Assembly: GCA_023150345.1 (NCBI GenBank)
Contig: JAKLLB010000002.1
Span: forward strand, 1 to 64,000
From: Aquabacterium sp.
Lineage (GTDB): Bacteria > Pseudomonadota > Gammaproteobacteria > Burkholderiales > Burkholderiaceae_C
Direction: 5' to 3'
DNA: 64,000 bases
Of the stretch, positions 61,290-64,000 are shown piece by piece (the stretch's first letter is position 1; the number at the start of each line of letters is the position of its first letter). The notes under the pieces were generated by a model. The model searched no databases. It was given only the letters and a program-made list of their open reading frames with translations, and had not been told where the DNA came from. Position numbers and translations under genes: made by a program.

Positions 61290-63632
61290 ATGGCGACCAG
61301 CGCCCAAGCCAGCCAGCTCGCCAGCCAGGCGCGCCGCCTGTACACCGACGAGCTGGTCAAGGGCCTGCCTGGCTTGGTGCGGCAGGTCGTGGGCAACGCG
61401 CAATCGGCCTTGGCCAAGCCCGCCGAGTTCCAGACCGCCCAGCGGCGGCGCGATCTGGTGCAAGGCCTGCAGAAATCGGCGCGCGCTTGGCTCAACGGCA
61501 TGAGCGAAGGCCTGCAGCATGTGCTCACACAGGGCGTGGGCTCGGCTGTGCTGCCGGGCGACCTTCCCCGGCCAGGCAACGCATCCGACAAGAATCTGTC
61601 GCTCGTCGACGACGACACGATAGATCGTGAAATCCTCACCAGCAGGCTGGCGCTGGCCATCATGGACCGCGCCTCGTGGGAGTTTTCTGACTTGCGCTCG
61701 CGCGTGGCCATGCTCGAGCAACGCCAGGAGCTCGACACCCACGACATGCTCCGAGCCCATGTACTGGCCCGCGTGGTGCTCGATGCCTGGCGGGTCGCCG
61801 GCCTGCGATCGGATGACTGGCGAGAGGCGCAGGCCTGGCTGCACGACGAGTTCTCTGCGCTGGCCGAAGAGGCCTACCACGAGACCAACCGCTGGCTCGT
61901 CAGCCAGCAGGTAATGCCTGAAGTCGATCTGCGGCCCAACATCCGCCGCAACCGGGATGTCAGCGGGGCGGCGCTGCCGACGACGCCCGGCCGTCCAGCC
62001 ACCGTCAGTGCCAGTGGTCGACAGGCGACAATTCCCGGGCAGTCAATGGCCGGGCCGACGGTCTCCGGTGTCAGCGGTCCAGGGGCGCTCGGTCCCGGGG
62101 TGGGCGAGGAGACGCGCATGATGACGCGCGCAGCTCCGCTGGCCCGAGGCAGCGAGCACGCCGAGGCCGTGCTGGGCCGGCTGAACAAGCTGGTCGGCCG
62201 GCAGTTGCCAGGCTTTGCCGACACGACACGGGCGCCGGCCGTCGTGACACCCAGGTTGTCGCGAGCCATCGAAGTGGCGCAAGACAGCATCCGTCAACGA
62301 CTGGCCACGACCCCGCAAGGTGCGGCCGCGCAGGTCACGACCCCCATGCTGGTCGACGACCTCCAACTGCGCAAGCAGGCGCTCAAGCATGCCGCCAACA
62401 CGCCGGCGGAGCGGGCCATCATCGAAATCGTCGCGATGATGTTCCAGAGCATCCTCACCGAAGAACGCATACCCGCCGCCGTTCGCGTCTGGTTTGCGCG
62501 CCTGCAGATGCCCGTGCTGCGGGTCGCCGTGTCGGAACCTGATTTCTTCGCGACCATCGATCACCCGGCTCGTCGGCTGATCGACCGCATGGGCGCCTGC
62601 GTGATGGGATTCGACAGTGCGGCCGAGGCCGTGGGCGATACGCTGGAGAAGGAGATCAAGCGCGTCGTCCAGGTGGTCGAGGCTTACCCAGATACCGGAC
62701 GCCGCGTCTTCCAGACCGTGCTTGGCGAGTTCGAGAAGTTCCTGGAGCACTACTTCCGCAACGAGAACGAGGCAACCCGCAAAGGCGTGTCACTGGCGCA
62801 GCAGGTCGAGCAACGCGAAACGCTGGCCATCCAGTACACGATCGAGTTGCGCCGAATGCTCAATGAGGTACCGGTACAAGAAGGCGTGCGCCAGTTCCTG
62901 TTCCAGGTCTGGGCCGACGTACTTGCCACCACGGCCGTGCGCTATGGCGTACAGGGCGAAGAGACCAAGGCCATGAAGCGCGCGGCCGCCGACCTGATCT
63001 GGTCGGCCAGCGCCAAGGTGACCCGCGACGAGCGCGCCGAGGTGATCCGGCGGCTTCCGACGCTGCTCAAGCAACTGCGTGATGGCATGGCAGCCGCGCA
63101 CATGAGCGTAGACCGGCAGGATGAACACATCCAGGAACTCAACAACTCCCTGGCTGCCGCGTTCACAGCCAAGGCAGCGGTGATCCCGACCGACCGACTG
63201 AACGAACTGATGGAGCGGCTCGAAACGCTCGAAGAACTCCTTCCCGATGCGGCCGACATCGAGGTGGACGAATCGATGGTGTTCGACCTGTCGGGCCACG
63301 AGAGCTCCGAGCTCGAGGTGGTTTCGGAGGGTGGATCCATGCCGTCGCCGGCGATGCTGTCGTGGGCCCGGGAGTTGATGGTCGGCAGCTGGTACATGCT
63401 CGACTACCGTGGCCGCAACGAGACCGTGCAGCTCGTGTGGCACGGCATGAGGCGGCAGTTCACGCTGTTCGTCTCGGCAGGCGGGCGGTGCGTTCTCTTC
63501 CAGCAGCAGCGACTGGCGGCCTTTCTGCAGGCAGGCTTGCTGCTGCCTGCCCAGGACGAGTCGCTGACTGTGAAGGCGACCCGCAGCGCGCTGGCCAAGC
63601 TCGACGCAGATCCGGCGAGACTGATGCAGTGA
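61290..63632 (+). CDS. DUF1631 domain protein
   Basis: A large, mostly helical cytoplasmic protein of 780 residues in the DUF1631 family (some databases have called members thymidine phosphorylase without support). The N-terminus (QASQLASQARRLYTDELVKG) and the long helices near 330-520 are typical. A Gly/Pro/Ser-rich linker occupies about 215-285. The last 90 residues (WYMLDYRGRNETVQLVWHG, then TLFVSAGGRCVLF) form strands that faintly resemble a PilZ-type barrel. The function is unknown. It follows secF by 41 bases and may be cotranscribed. Confidence 0.82.
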   Translation: MATSAQASQLASQARRLYTDELVKGLPGLVRQVVGNAQSALAKPAEFQTAQRRRDLVQGLQKSARAWLNGMSEGLQHVLTQGVGSAVLPGDLPRPGNASDKNLSLVDDDTIDREILTSRLALAIMDRASWEFSDLRSRVAMLEQRQELDTHDMLRAHVLARVVLDAWRVAGLRSDDWREAQAWLHDEFSALAEEAYHETNRWLVSQQVMPEVDLRPNIRRNRDVSGAALPTTPGRPATVSASGRQATIPGQSMAGPTVSGVSGPGALGPGVGEETRMMTRAAPLARGSEHAEAVLGRLNKLVGRQLPGFADTTRAPAVVTPRLSRAIEVAQDSIRQRLATTPQGAAAQVTTPMLVDDLQLRKQALKHAANTPAERAIIEIVAMMFQSILTEERIPAAVRVWFARLQMPVLRVAVSEPDFFATIDHPARRLIDRMGACVMGFDSAAEAVGDTLEKEIKRVVQVVEAYPDTGRRVFQTVLGEFEKFLEHYFRNENEATRKGVSLAQQVEQRETLAIQYTIELRRMLNEVPVQEGVRQFLFQVWADVLATTAVRYGVQGEETKAMKRAAADLIWSASAKVTRDERAEVIRRLPTLLKQLRDGMAAAHMSVDRQDEHIQELNNSLAAAFTAKAAVIPTDRLNELMERLETLEELLPDAADIEVDESMVFDLSGHESSELEVVSEGGSMPSPAMLSWARELMVGSWYMLDYRGRNETVQLVWHGMRRQFTLFVSAGGRCVLFQQQRLAAFLQAGLLLPAQDESLTVKATRSALAKLDADPARLMQ

Positions 63633-63674
63633 TGCGCCGTCGCTCGGCGGCACCGGAGACGGCCCTGCGGACCG

Positions 63675-64000
63675 TCAGTGAATCAAGCGCTCTTCGGGTG
63701 CGACGAACAACTCGTCGAGTATGAGCGCGTCGGGCTCCTCGCCCAGGCTCCAGAAGACCATCAGCACGATGACCTTCAGGTCCTCGAGCGCAAGCGGGCA
63801 TTCGCCCACGGCCGAGGCGCGGTCGATCACCATCTCGCGCATGGGCGGCGGCAGCACGCCGGCAGACTCGAGAAAGCTGATGAATCCAACCGACTCCTCG
63901 CCCAGGCGCTCCATCTCCGCCGGCGTGTACAGCCGCAGGCTATCGACCGACTGCTCGCCAGAATAGGCCTGGGCAGTCTCGGCCAGCCCGTCGAGCCAGG
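63675..64000 (-). CDS. smg: Smg (DUF494) family protein, C-terminal part
   Basis: The gene enters from beyond base 64000. The visible 108 residues include LYTPAEMERLGEESVGFISF, then LESAGVLPPPMREMVIDRAS and DLKVIVLMVFWSLGEEPDAL, which match the C-terminal half of Smg. The role is not well understood; the gene often lies near smf/dprA and topA. An internal ATG at 63914 is not the start, because the reading frame and conserved sequence continue upstream to the window end. It converges on the DUF1631 gene. Confidence 0.88.
   Translation of the reverse strand, partial: WLDGLAETAQAYSGEQSVDSLRLYTPAEMERLGEESVGFISFLESAGVLPPPMREMVIDRASAVGECPLALEDLKVIVLMVFWSLGEEPDALILDELFVAPEERLIH

Noticed and set aside
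1..64000. CRISPR array, prophage or insertion sequence
   Set aside because: No regularly spaced short repeats, phage structural genes, integrase or transposase were found; the genes are conserved chromosomal ones.

Overview
The window is about 64 kb of high-GC (roughly two thirds G+C), gene-dense chromosome. Gene content and order point to a betaproteobacterium of the order Burkholderiales, probably near the Leptothrix/Rubrivivax/Sphaerotilus group. The clues are rubredoxin next to pilG and divergent from thiD-hemL, rnb-tonB-aroE-mtgA, accBC-prmA followed by a DUF3426 zinc-ribbon protein, a DUF2917 gene divergent from a LysR regulator, and algH-ruvX-pyrR-pyrB. The lineage is inferred from gene order and family knowledge; no search was run. 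I see no rRNA, tRNA, CRISPR array, prophage, transposase or integrase gene. Almost everything looks like core chromosome, with many genes joined by 4-base start/stop overlaps.

Layout. 1-1744 (minus): algH, ruvX, pyrR and the start of pyrB. 1792-3318: a photolyase. 3525-15405 (minus): rubredoxin, then a Pil-Chp chemosensory cluster (pilG, pilH, pilI, pilJ and a 2335-residue ChpA) ending in a GAF-GGDEF diguanylate cyclase. 15565-26501 (plus): thiD, hemL, a hexose-6-phosphate epimerase, mpl, yqiA, an RNB ribonuclease, a TonB-like protein, aroE, mtgA, a conserved unknown and a TlpA-type thioredoxin. 26711-31441 (plus): accB, accC, prmA, a DUF3426 protein and a PfkB sugar/nucleoside kinase. 31481-32564 (minus): 5-formyl-THF cyclo-ligase and DUF2917. 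32655-38750 (plus): LysR, GST, soluble lytic transglycosylase, an NDUFA9-like epimerase and cca. 38766-40076 (minus): DUF2905 and a MidA-type methyltransferase. 40095-42887 (plus): folM, folB, ttcA and a DUF4136 lipoprotein. 42913-46872: a DUF6279 lipoprotein and glmU starting back to back, then a PAS-GGDEF cyclase. 47091-49163 (minus): tsaB-rimI-udg. 49199-50614: dacB. 50623-56473 (minus): two SGNH lipoproteins, ompW, tsaC, purK and purE. 56590-63632 (plus): ybbN/cnoX, then yajC-secD-secF and a DUF1631 protein. 63675-64000 (minus): most of smg.

How the genes work together. The Pil-Chp genes form one signalling relay (PilJ receptor, PilI coupler, ChpA kinase, PilG/PilH response regulators) that normally controls type IV pili. 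The cyclase directly behind chpA suggests a link to c-di-GMP. Several genes serve the cell wall (mpl, glmU, mtgA, slt, dacB). Others serve tRNA maturation (tsaB, tsaC, ttcA, cca), purine and pyrimidine synthesis (purE, purK, pyrR, pyrB), fatty-acid synthesis (accB, accC) and protein export (yajC-secDF).

The strongest unexplained structure is a 159-bp near-palindrome present twice, at 3366-3524 and 57532-57690. Each copy begins at the base after a TAG stop codon, lies in the same orientation relative to that upstream gene, and is followed by the same 12-base flank. A related hairpin at 38747-38769 carries the stop codons of two convergent genes in its stem. Other points worth checking are an SGNH lipoprotein that lacks the catalytic residues kept by its neighbour, overlapping divergent start codons at glmU, a TetR-type palindrome upstream of the lipase-like gene, and a 24-base perfect hairpin between purE and ybbN.
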